A stretch of DNA of 64,000 bases from Clavibacter capsici (GTDB taxonomy: Bacteria; Actinomycetota; Actinomycetes; Actinomycetales; Microbacteriaceae): positions 2,356,001 through 2,420,000 of the forward strand of contig NZ_CP012573.1 of NCBI RefSeq assembly GCF_001280205.1, in the 5' to 3' direction. Below are positions 47,965 to 55,624 of this stretch, piece by piece. The position numbers were made by a program, and so were the translations under genes. Positions within the stretch are counted from its first letter, which is position 1. Every line of letters starts with the position of its first letter. Under the pieces are notes generated by a model. The model had not been told where the DNA came from. It saw only the letters and a program-made list of their open reading frames with translations, and ran no database searches.

Positions 47965-49584
47965 TCAGGCGACGCTGACGGTGATCCCGTGCCAGCCGGT
48001 CGCGCCGTCGGGAGCGGGCGGCGCCTCGTCCGAGGTCTGCGTCGCGCCCGTCGTGTCGGTCGCGCGCACCTCCACGCGATGGGATCCGCTCGTCGCGTCC
48101 CACGCGTACGACCACTGCCGCCACGTGTCCGTGCCCACGCCGTCGCCCAGCGTCGCCTCGACCCAGTCGCCCTCATCGACGCGCACCTCCACCCGCTCGA
48201 TGCCGGTGTGCTGCGCCCACGCCATGCCCGCGACGGCCACGCGGCCGGCGTCCACGCGCATGCCCGAGCGCGGGGTGTCGATGCGCGAGCCGGTCTTGAT
48301 GGGGCCGCGCTCGGTCCAGCCGCGGGTCGACCAGTAGGCGACGTCCTCGGCGAAGGTCGTGACCTTGAGCTCGGTGACCCACTTGGTGGCCGAGACGTAG
48401 CCGTAGAGGCCGGGCACGACCATCCGCACGGGGAAGCCGTGCTGCTGCGGGAGGGGCTCGCCGTTCATGCCGACCGCGAGGATCGCGGCGCGGTCCGGGT
48501 CGGTGAGCGCCTCGATCGGCGTGCTCGCCGTCCAGCCGTCCTGGCTCGTGGAGAGCACCATGTCGGCGCCCGCGGTGGGGCGGGCGCGCTCGAGCAGCAG
48601 CCGGATGGGGTAGCCGAGCCAGAGCGCGTTGCCGATGAGGTTCCCGCCGACCTCGTTGGAGACGCAGGTGAGGGTCGTCACGTGCTCCTCGAGCGGGAGG
48701 GCGAGCAGCTCGGCGAACGAGATCTCGACCTCCTCCTCGACCATGCCGGTGATCCGCAGGCGCCAGGCCGCGGCGTCGACCGACGGCACCTGGAGCGCGG
48801 TGTCGATGCGGTAGAAGGAGTCGGACGGCGTGACGAAGGGCGCGAGGCCGGGGATCCCCAGCTCGGCGGAGGCGGGGATCGCGGCGGCGGGCGAGGCCGC
48901 GCGCGGGAGCACGAGGGTGCGGCGGAAGTCGTCCACGCGGGCGGCGGCGGCGTTGACGCCGCGGGCGACGGATCCGGCGACGACCGACGCGACTCCCGCG
49001 ACCACCGTCATGACGAGGAAGGTGCGGCGCTCCACGCGGGCACCGGCGCCGGGCGTGAGCGGGGCGCGCGCGGCCGGACGGGCGATGCCGCGCACGGGCT
49101 CGGCGGTCTGCGCGGCGAGCGACCGGGCGCGGTCGGCCGCGTCGCGCCAGTCGCGGAGGCGGTCGGCGCCGCGGTGGAGGATGAACGCGCCCGCGAGCAT
49201 CCCGACCACCGTGGGGATCGCGGCGGCGCCCGTGGCCCCGGCGCGGGTGGTGGCCGCGAGCACGGCGATCCCGGCGAAGAGGGCCAGCACGACCACGCCG
49301 AGCGGGGGCCGGCGCACCTGCAGGATCCCGGCGACCGCGGCCGCGGCGAGCACCACGAGGCCGAGCACCACGAGGAGCGCCACCTTGTCGCCCGTGCCGA
49401 ACAGGGCGATCACCGCGTCCTTGACGCCCGCGGGCACGAGGTCGATGACGAGCGCGCCGACCGCGAGCACCGGGCTCGCCGCGGGCGCGACGAAGGCCGC
49501 GGCGATCTCGGCGACGGCCAGCACGGCGAGCGCCGCCACCACCCCGAGGAACGCGGACCACCAGCGGAGGGCCGCGCGCGTCAC
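47965..49584 (-). CDS. Membrane-anchored molybdopterin-dependent oxidoreductase (sulfite oxidase family)
   Basis: 539 residues. Five hydrophobic helices in the first 140 residues, then a sixth preceded by a twin-arginine motif ERRTFL (Arg186-187), then an extracellular sulfite-oxidase-type Moco domain (about 240-440) with the cofactor cysteine Cys307 in TLTCVSNEVGG, and a C-terminal Ig-like Mo-co dimerisation domain (TGIERVEVRVDEGDW). The layout fits Sec-inserted helices with a Tat-dependent last helix. Substrate unknown. The GTG overlaps the histidine kinase stop (GTGA), so it is third in an RR-HK-oxidoreductase operon. Confidence 0.9.
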   Translation of the reverse strand: MTRAALRWWSAFLGVVAALAVLAVAEIAAAFVAPAASPVLAVGALVIDLVPAGVKDAVIALFGTGDKVALLVVLGLVVLAAAAVAGILQVRRPPLGVVVLALFAGIAVLAATTRAGATGAAAIPTVVGMLAGAFILHRGADRLRDWRDAADRARSLAAQTAEPVRGIARPAARAPLTPGAGARVERRTFLVMTVVAGVASVVAGSVARGVNAAAARVDDFRRTLVLPRAASPAAAIPASAELGIPGLAPFVTPSDSFYRIDTALQVPSVDAAAWRLRITGMVEEEVEISFAELLALPLEEHVTTLTCVSNEVGGNLIGNALWLGYPIRLLLERARPTAGADMVLSTSQDGWTASTPIEALTDPDRAAILAVGMNGEPLPQQHGFPVRMVVPGLYGYVSATKWVTELKVTTFAEDVAYWSTRGWTERGPIKTGSRIDTPRSGMRVDAGRVAVAGMAWAQHTGIERVEVRVDEGDWVEATLGDGVGTDTWRQWSYAWDATSGSHRVEVRATDTTGATQTSDEAPPAPDGATGWHGITVSVA

Positions 49585-50843
49585 GGACCGACCGGCTTGC
49601 TGTACGGGAGGATCACGTCGAAGCGGCAGCCGCCGTCGATGTTCTGGACGGTGACGTCGCCGTCGTGGGCGCGCACGATGCCGCGGACGATCGCGAGGCC
49701 GAGGCCCGCGCCGCCGCCGCCGGATGCGTAGCCGCCGTCGTGCGTGCCCTCGGCCTGCACCGCGTGATCCGGAAGGGTCGCCTCGACGGGCGCGGCCGGG
49801 AAGTCGGGGCCGAGCGCGGCCTTCTCGGTGGCGCTCTTGCCGTAGGCGCGCGGGGTGCGGGACCCGGTGGACCGCCAGCCCGCGTCGAACACGCGCGGCA
49901 GGTCGGCCTCCGGGATGCCGCCCGCGGTGTCCTCGACGGAGAGGACGGCGAGGTTGCCGGAGTCGCGGTGGGCGGAGATCACGATGCGGCCGCCCGGGAG
50001 CGACTGCTGGATGGCGTTCATGACGAGGTTGCCGACGACGCGGGAGAGCTCGCGCGGGTCGCCCTGCACCACGAGGTCGTCGTGCGCGGTCTCGCCGCGG
50101 AGGTCCACCTGGCGGGCCTGCGCCACGGGGCCGAGCTCCGCGACGGTGTCGCTCACGACGTCGTAGAGGGAGACGCGCTCGACGGCGAGCTCGAGGCTGC
50201 CGGAGTTGATCCGCGACAGCTCGAACAGGTCGTCGACCATGCCGTTGAGGCGGTTCGCCTGCACGCGGATCTGCCGGAAGTAGCGGTGCTCGTCGTCGAC
50301 CATGCCGTCCTCGAGGGACTCCGCCATGGCGCGGATCCCCGCGAGCGGCGTGCGCAGGTCGTGCGACATCCACGCGATGAGCTCGCGGCGGCTGCGCTCC
50401 TGCGCCTCCATGCGGTCGCGGGCGTCGGCGAGGCGGCGGTTGGCGGCGCTGAGCTCGCGGGCGAGCTGCGCGAACTCGGTGCTGGTGGGGCGGCCGGGCT
50501 CGACGGCGGCCTCCTCGCCCATCGACGCGGCGTAGCGGCCGAGCTCGCGGCTGCCGCGCACGAGCGTCATGCCGAGCATCGCCGCCATCACGAGGGAGAC
50601 CAGCGCGGAGACGGCCGCGACCGAGAGGAACGCGGTGAGGCCGGCGTCGTCGACGAGCATGCTCGCGGTGACGGCGACCATGCCGCCCACGACCGAGAGC
50701 ACCGCGGCGAGCGCGACCACGCAGATCTGGAGCACGAGCGACCGGCGGCGGAGCAGGCGCAGCAGGACGCTGGCGCCGAGGCCGACGACCGCGGCGCAGA
50801 CGAGCGCCGTCAGCACGACGACGAGGAACTCGTCGGCGCTCAC
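49581..50843 (-). CDS. Sensor histidine kinase
   Basis: 420 residues. Four membrane helices (about 5-95), HAMP-like linker, H-box LIAWMSHDLRTPLAG with His161, N-box Asn276 (NLVMNAIQQ), G1 VEDTAGGIPEADL and G2 GGAGLGLAIVRGIV. Between G1 and G2, residues about 327-376 form an insertion rich in Pro/Ala/Gly/His that replaces the usual short ATP lid; this is atypical. No extracellular sensor domain, so it probably senses the membrane or a partner protein, perhaps the Moco oxidoreductase coupled to it. GTG overlaps the regulator stop (GTGA). Confidence 0.92.
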   Translation of the reverse strand: MSADEFLVVVLTALVCAAVVGLGASVLLRLLRRRSLVLQICVVALAAVLSVVGGMVAVTASMLVDDAGLTAFLSVAAVSALVSLVMAAMLGMTLVRGSRELGRYAASMGEEAAVEPGRPTSTEFAQLARELSAANRRLADARDRMEAQERSRRELIAWMSHDLRTPLAGIRAMAESLEDGMVDDEHRYFRQIRVQANRLNGMVDDLFELSRINSGSLELAVERVSLYDVVSDTVAELGPVAQARQVDLRGETAHDDLVVQGDPRELSRVVGNLVMNAIQQSLPGGRIVISAHRDSGNLAVLSVEDTAGGIPEADLPRVFDAGWRSTGSRTPRAYGKSATEKAALGPDFPAAPVEATLPDHAVQAEGTHDGGYASGGGGAGLGLAIVRGIVRAHDGDVTVQNIDGGCRFDVILPYSKPVGP

Positions 50844-51676
50844 GCGTCGTCGCCGGCGGGAGGGGCGGGCGCGGCGGGCGTCGCGGGCACGTCGGGCGTC
50901 GCGGCGTCGGGGTCGAAGCGGTAGCCGACGCCCCACACGGTGCCGAGGAGCACGGGGTGCGCGGGATCCGCCTCGATCTTCTCCCGCAGGCGCCGCACGT
51001 GCACGGTCACGGTGGAGAGGTCGCCGATCTCCCAGCCCCACACGGAGCGGAGCAGATCGTCGCGGCCGAAGACGCGGCGCGGGTTCCGCAGCAGGAAGGC
51101 GAGGAGGTCGAACTCGCGCGAGGTGAGGGACAGCATCACGCCGGCCTGGTGGATCTCGCGCGCGCCGAGGTCGAGCACGAACGGGCCGGCGACGAACGCG
51201 GGCTCCGGCTGGGGCTCCGGGACGGTGCGGCGGAGGACGGCGCGGACGCGGAGCACGAGCTCGCGCGGGGAGAACGGCTTGGCGAGGTAGTCGTCGGCGC
51301 CGGCGTCGAGGCCGTTGACGCGGTCCTCGCCCTGGCCGAGCGCGGTGAGCATCACGACGGGGACGGGCGAGTCGGGGTGGTGGGCGCGGATCCGCCGGCA
51401 CACCTCGAGGCCGTCGAGGCCGGGCAGCATGCGGTCGAGCACCACGAGGTCGGGCATGCGCTCGGTGGCGACGCGCACGGCCTCGAGGCCGTCGGCGACC
51501 GTCTCCACCTGGAAGCCGGAGGCCTTGAGGTAGCGGCACACGACCTCGTTGACCGTGGGGTCGTCCTCGACCACGAGGATGCGGCGGCCGCGCAGCGGAT
51601 CCGGCCGCGACGGGTCGGGCCGCGCGGGCTCGGGGCGCCCGGCGTCGGCGCGCGCGGGATCGGTTGCGGGGCTCAC
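50840..51676 (-). CDS. OmpR/PhoB-type response regulator
   Basis: 278 residues. After a Pro/Asp/Arg leader (1-30), a receiver domain with EDDPTVNE, phospho-acceptor Asp81 (LVVLDRMLPG) and Lys in AKPFSPREL, then a winged-helix DNA-binding domain (about 165-265, LTSREFDLLAFLLRNP, VTVHVRRLREKIE, VWGVGYRF). The tail is Pro/Ala-rich. GTG start with TAGTCT 6 nt upstream, a leaderless-type promoter driving the whole RR-HK-oxidoreductase operon. Confidence 0.95.
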   Translation of the reverse strand: MSPATDPARADAGRPEPARPDPSRPDPLRGRRILVVEDDPTVNEVVCRYLKASGFQVETVADGLEAVRVATERMPDLVVLDRMLPGLDGLEVCRRIRAHHPDSPVPVVMLTALGQGEDRVNGLDAGADDYLAKPFSPRELVLRVRAVLRRTVPEPQPEPAFVAGPFVLDLGAREIHQAGVMLSLTSREFDLLAFLLRNPRRVFGRDDLLRSVWGWEIGDLSTVTVHVRRLREKIEADPAHPVLLGTVWGVGYRFDPDAATPDVPATPAAPAPPAGDDA

Positions 51677-51682
51677 CCGGCC

Positions 51683-51688
51683 AGACTA
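51683..51688 (-). promoter_or_regulatory. Leaderless-type -10 of the response regulator operon
   Basis: TAGTCT on the minus strand, 6 nt before the GTG start at 51676. Confidence 0.6.
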
Positions 51689-51782
51689 TGCGCCGGTCCC
51701 TGGGGCGGGACCCGGGGTGGCCGCCTTGCGAGGGAGCCGTCACCCCTCGGGCCGCGCGGAGCCCGCCGTCGGCCCGGCCTCC

Positions 51783-51788
51783 TAGGCT
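51783..51788 (+). promoter_or_regulatory. Leaderless-type -10 of the GT2 operon
   Basis: TAGGCT, 6 nt before the ATG at 51795. It is 95 bp from the oppositely directed regulator promoter, so the two operons share one control region. Confidence 0.6.
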
Positions 51789-51794
51789 CGACGG

Positions 51795-52502
51795 ATGATG
51801 AGCGCGCTCGTGGACGTGGTCCTGCCCTGCCTGGACGAGGAGGAGGCCCTGCCCTGGGTGCTCGGCCGCCTGCCCGAGGGGTACCGCGCGATCGTCGTCG
51901 ACAACGGATCCACCGACCGCTCCGCCGAGGTCGCCCGGGAGCACGGCGCGCTGGTCGTCACGGAGTCCCGCCGCGGGTTCGGCGCCGCCGCGCACGCCGG
52001 GCTCGAGGCCGCGACCGCGCCGCTCGTGGCGTTCTGCGACGCCGACGCGTCGATGGATCCGGCGATGCTGCCGCGCGTCGTCGACCCCGTGCGCCACGGC
52101 GAGCGCGACCTCGTGCTGGGTCGCCGCGTCCCGTCGGCGCGCGGCGCGTGGCCGCTGCACGCGCGGATCGCGAACCTCGAGCTGGCCCGGCGGCTGCGCC
52201 GGATCACCGGCGTCCCGCTGCACGACCTCGGCCCGATGCGGTGCGGGCGGCGCACCGAGCTGCTGGATCTGGGCATCCTCGACCGGCGCAGCGGCTATCC
52301 GTTGGAGATGCTGCTGCGCGCATCGGCCGCCGGGTGGAGCATCCTGGAGGTGGAGATGCCGTACGCACCGCGCGTGGGGCGGTCCAAGGTGACCGGCACC
52401 GTGCGCGGGACCGTCACGGCCGTGCGCGACATGTCGCGCGTGCTGGCCGAGGCGCGACAGGCGGCGGCCGGTGCCGACCGCACCCCGGGAGGATCCGCGT
52501 GA
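51795..52502 (+). CDS. Family 2 glycosyltransferase
   Basis: 235 residues, GT-A fold. VVLPCLDEEEALPWVLGRLP, VVDNGSTDRSAEVA and FCDADASMDP (DxD-like metal site) are the GT2 hallmarks; HDLGPMRCGRR and PLEMLLRA follow as in dolichol-phosphate-mannose-synthase-like or TIGR04283-type enzymes. No membrane helix. Acceptor unknown. Leaderless-type promoter; its stop overlaps the GTG of the next gene (GTGA). Confidence 0.88.
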   Translation: MMSALVDVVLPCLDEEEALPWVLGRLPEGYRAIVVDNGSTDRSAEVAREHGALVVTESRRGFGAAAHAGLEAATAPLVAFCDADASMDPAMLPRVVDPVRHGERDLVLGRRVPSARGAWPLHARIANLELARRLRRITGVPLHDLGPMRCGRRTELLDLGILDRRSGYPLEMLLRASAAGWSILEVEMPYAPRVGRSKVTGTVRGTVTAVRDMSRVLAEARQAAAGADRTPGGSA

Positions 52503-53182
52503 CCGCCGTCGTCGTCATCGCCAAGGAGTGCATCCCGGGCCGCGTCAAGACGCGCCTGCACCCGCCGTTCACTCTCGAGGAGGCGGCCGAGCTCGCCTCC
52601 GCCGCCCTCGCTGACACGCTCGCGGCCGTCGACGACGCCGCCCCCGCGCGCCGCGTGCTCCTCTTCGACGGCGCGAACCCGCCCGCGGAGGCCGACGGCT
52701 ACGACGTGCTCCCGCAGGTCGCGGGCGACCTCGACGAGCGCCTCGCCGCCATGTTCGACGCGCTCGACGGCCCCGTCCTCCTCGTCGGCATGGACACGCC
52801 GCAGCTCACCGCCGACCTGATCCGTCCCGTGCTCGACTCGTGGGCCGACGGCGCGCGCGGGCCCGACGCCTGGTTCGGCCCCGCCAACGACGGCGGCTTC
52901 TGGGCGCTCGGCCTCCGGGATCCCGACGGCGGCCTCGTGCGCGGCGTGCCCATGTCGCGCGACGACACCGGCGCCGTGCAGCTCTCGCGGCTGATCGACG
53001 CCGGGCTCGACGTGGCGATGCTGCCGGAGCTGACCGACGTGGACACCGTCGACGACGCGCGCGAGGCCGCCGCGGCCGCGCCCGCCCATCGCTTCGCCGC
53101 CGCGCTCCGAACCCTGATGACCGCCGCGGAGACCCGCAGCGCGACCGCACCATCCGCAGCACCGCAGAGGGACCCCGCATGA
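52499..53182 (+). CDS. DUF2064 / TIGR04282 family putative nucleotidyl- or glycosyl-transferase
   Basis: 227 residues. VVIAKECIPGRVKTRLHPPFT at the N-terminus, GDLDERLAAMFDAL and LLVGMDTPQLTADLI, then GPANDGGFWALGLR identify the family, a small GT-A-like fold found beside GT2 genes and originally noted in arsenosugar clusters. Activity is unproven. GTG overlaps the GT2 stop; its own stop overlaps the methyltransferase ATG (ATGA). Confidence 0.87.
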   Translation: MTAVVVIAKECIPGRVKTRLHPPFTLEEAAELASAALADTLAAVDDAAPARRVLLFDGANPPAEADGYDVLPQVAGDLDERLAAMFDALDGPVLLVGMDTPQLTADLIRPVLDSWADGARGPDAWFGPANDGGFWALGLRDPDGGLVRGVPMSRDDTGAVQLSRLIDAGLDVAMLPELTDVDTVDDAREAAAAAPAHRFAAALRTLMTAAETRSATAPSAAPQRDPA

Positions 53183-53877
53183 GCCTGGCCGTCGAGCACC
53201 CCGAGGACCGCGCCACCGCGCGCGACCGCACCTTCGGATCCGGGGGCGGCGAGCCCTACGCCCGCGCGCTCCGCGACTCCGGCGAGGTCCTCTTCATGTC
53301 GCTCGCGGCGGACGACGGCAGCGACGAGGTCATCGACATCAGCCGCTGGAGGGCCGACGCCGACGCGGTCGACGCGAGCCTCCTCGCGGAGGCCGACGGA
53401 CCCGTCCTCGACGTCGGCTGCGGCCCGGGCCGCATGGTCCGCGCCGCGATGGACGCGGGCCTCGGCGCCCTCGGCATCGACGTCTCCCCGACCGTGGTCG
53501 AGATGGCCGCCGGCCAGGGCCTTCCCGTCCTGCACCGCTCCGTCTTCGAGCGCCTCCCCCGCGAGGGCGGCTGGGGCACGCTCCTCCTCCTCGACGGCAA
53601 CATCGGCATCGGCGGCGACGCGGCCGCGCTCCTCGCCCGCTGCGGCGAGCTGCTCGACGACCAGGGCGCGCTCATCGTGGAGACCCACCCGGATCCCGCC
53701 CGCGACCGCACGTTCGAGTGCACGGTCGAGGACGGCCAGGGCCGCGCGAGCGACCCGTTCCCGTGGGCGCAGGTGGGCCGCGACGCCGTCGCGCGCATGG
53801 CCGACGCCGCGGGCCTCGCGCTCGCTCAGTGCTGGGAGACCGAGGGCCGGTCCTTCTGCCGGCTCGTCCGCACGTAG
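53179..53877 (+). CDS. Class I SAM-dependent methyltransferase
   Basis: 232 residues. Motif I VLDVGCGPGRMVRAA, a following acidic motif GIDVSPTVVEMA, and the later TLLLLDGNIGIGGD and ALIVETHPDP define the fold. The substrate is probably the product of the two preceding transferases (inference). Last in the GT2-DUF2064-MT operon; its 3' end overlaps the convergent membrane gene by 52 bp. Confidence 0.87.
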   Translation: MSLAVEHPEDRATARDRTFGSGGGEPYARALRDSGEVLFMSLAADDGSDEVIDISRWRADADAVDASLLAEADGPVLDVGCGPGRMVRAAMDAGLGALGIDVSPTVVEMAAGQGLPVLHRSVFERLPREGGWGTLLLLDGNIGIGGDAAALLARCGELLDDQGALIVETHPDPARDRTFECTVEDGQGRASDPFPWAQVGRDAVARMADAAGLALAQCWETEGRSFCRLVRT

Positions 53878-54314
53878 AGCCACGCCGCCACGGCCGTCGC
53901 CACCGCGGTGGCGACCCACATGAGCGCGAGCCGCGGCGCGTAGTCGGCGATGAGGATCGTCGGGTTCTCGTTCCCGAGCGCGCGCGCCCGGATCTCCGGC
54001 ACGACCACGAGGGCGGTCACGGCCATCACGACGACGCCCGCCTGCACGATCGCCAGCGCGCCCGGCGGCAGGCGTCGACCGGCCTTGCGCAGCAGGAGGC
54101 CCGCGACGAAGACGACGGGCGACAGGATCGCGTCGTGCACGAGGATCGCGAGGAGCAGGAAGACGGCGACGCCGACCACCTGGTCCGGGCGCTGGGAGTC
54201 GAGCAGCACGAGGGCGCCCACGACGAGGCCGACGACGCCGACCGCGACGAGCGCGATGCGCGCCGCGAGCACGCCGCGGGATCCGGGCGCCTCCGCGGGT
54301 CGTGTTCCGGGCAT
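53826..54314 (-). CDS. Four-helix membrane protein, unknown
   Basis: 162 residues, four hydrophobic helices (AARIALVAVGVVGLVVGALVL to the last, LMWVATAVATAVAAWLYV). No family recognised. The ATG overlaps the stop of the Moco oxidoreductase by one base, so it is translated behind it and may be a partner subunit. The C-terminal codons overlap the convergent methyltransferase by 52 bp, which is unusual in length. Confidence 0.72.
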   Translation of the reverse strand: MPGTRPAEAPGSRGVLAARIALVAVGVVGLVVGALVLLDSQRPDQVVGVAVFLLLAILVHDAILSPVVFVAGLLLRKAGRRLPPGALAIVQAGVVVMAVTALVVVPEIRARALGNENPTILIADYAPRLALMWVATAVATAVAAWLYVRTSRQKDRPSVSQH

Positions 54315-55546
54315 CACATCGCCTCCAGGGTCGAGAGCCACTTGGTCTGCAGCACGCCGGGTCGGCCGGGCGCGATCATGCGCGCCGGGTAGCCGTGCTG
54401 GATGTCGAGGGGCGCGCCGTCGAGCTCGAGCGCCACGAGCGTGAGCGGGTCGCGCACGTACTCCGGCCCCATCTCGGTGCGCCGGAAGCCGCCGCGCTGC
54501 TCGAGGCTCGTGACGCGCAGGCGCGCGCCCGGGTCGGCGCCGACGGCGTCCATCAGGTCCATGAGCCGCACGCCGCGCCATGTCGCCGACTGGCTCCAGC
54601 CCTCCACGCACGAGATGGGGAGCGTCGCGGTGACGAGCTCCATGCCGCGCAGGTCGTCCATCGTGAAGGCGCGCGAGGCGGATCCGGTCGAGACGGTGAG
54701 CGTCCACGCGGGATCCACCGCCGTCTCGGTGACGCCCGCGGCCTCGGCCGTGCGGTTGACGGGCAGCCGCTGCGGGCCGGTGCCCATGACGCGCGGGCCG
54801 AACGCGTTGAACGGCGCGAGGATCCGGAACGACTGCCCGGCGGTGAGCCCCACGACCGCGGCGACGGACGCCCCGACCGCGACGAGGAAGCCGCGGCGGG
54901 CGACGGGCGCCGGCGCGACGGGGGCGTCGTCGATCCACGCGAGCACGCGGCCCGTGACCCCGCGGGGCGCGGCGGCGGGCGCGGGCCGGCCGGCGGCGGG
55001 CGCGTCCTCGACGATGGGCGACTCGTCGGCCTGCCCGCGTCGCCAGTGCCCCGCGATGGCGGGCAGCTTGACGCCGATGTGGATCGCGAGCGATCCGACC
55101 ACCACGAACGCCAGCGCGAAGTGCGTCTGCCGGAAGTAGAAGGGGAACGGCACCCACTGGAACGTGTTGAGGAGGCCCATGGCGACCTCGAGCAGCGACG
55201 CCCCGACGAACACCGCGATCGACGCGCGCTCGAGGAACGAGACCACGCCGGTGATGGGCGGGTACGTGAGCAGCTCGGGGAAGACGATCCAGAGCTTGGC
55301 GAGCAGCAGCGGGACGCACGCGATGCCGGCGGTGATGTGGATCCCCTGCGTCAGCCGGTACAGCGACACGGGCGCGGTCGGGAAGCGCATCCACGGCAGC
55401 GGGTCCTGGAGGAAGTGGCTGTAGAGCCCGGTGGCGAAGCAGACCAGGAAGGCGAGGCCGAGCAGGCGCCCGACCACCACCGCCAGGCGCGTCGTGCGCG
55501 CGGGCGACGCGAGCCGCCTGCGGGCCTCGTGCATCAGCGTCCGCAT
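54314..55546 (-). CDS. Cytochrome b561-like / Moco oxidoreductase fusion (membrane-anchored)
   Basis: 410 residues. Four N-terminal helices with His at 44, 70, 142 and 156 that could ligate two hemes, then a twin-arginine motif VARRGFLVAVG (Arg217-218) before a fifth helix, and an extracellular molybdopterin domain (about 270-405) with cofactor cysteine Cys313 in LPISCVEGWSQ. Matches actinobacterial heme-molybdopterin membrane proteins with mixed Sec/Tat insertion. Substrate unknown; electrons would pass between the hemes and the quinone pool (inference). ATG follows GGAGGAC. Confidence 0.88.
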   Translation of the reverse strand: MRTLMHEARRRLASPARTTRLAVVVGRLLGLAFLVCFATGLYSHFLQDPLPWMRFPTAPVSLYRLTQGIHITAGIACVPLLLAKLWIVFPELLTYPPITGVVSFLERASIAVFVGASLLEVAMGLLNTFQWVPFPFYFRQTHFALAFVVVGSLAIHIGVKLPAIAGHWRRGQADESPIVEDAPAAGRPAPAAAPRGVTGRVLAWIDDAPVAPAPVARRGFLVAVGASVAAVVGLTAGQSFRILAPFNAFGPRVMGTGPQRLPVNRTAEAAGVTETAVDPAWTLTVSTGSASRAFTMDDLRGMELVTATLPISCVEGWSQSATWRGVRLMDLMDAVGADPGARLRVTSLEQRGGFRRTEMGPEYVRDPLTLVALELDGAPLDIQHGYPARMIAPGRPGVLQTKWLSTLEAM

Positions 55547-55624
55547 GGGGGTCGTCCTCCGTCCGGGGTGCGACGGGTCGCGGCCGGTCGGCGGGCGTCC
55601 GGCTGCGCGACGACACAATGGGGT

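Noticed and set aside
51795-53877. Arsenosugar biosynthesis assignment for the GT2-DUF2064-methyltransferase operon
   Set aside because: The family name comes from other organisms; no arsenic methyltransferase (ArsM) or radical SAM partner is present here.
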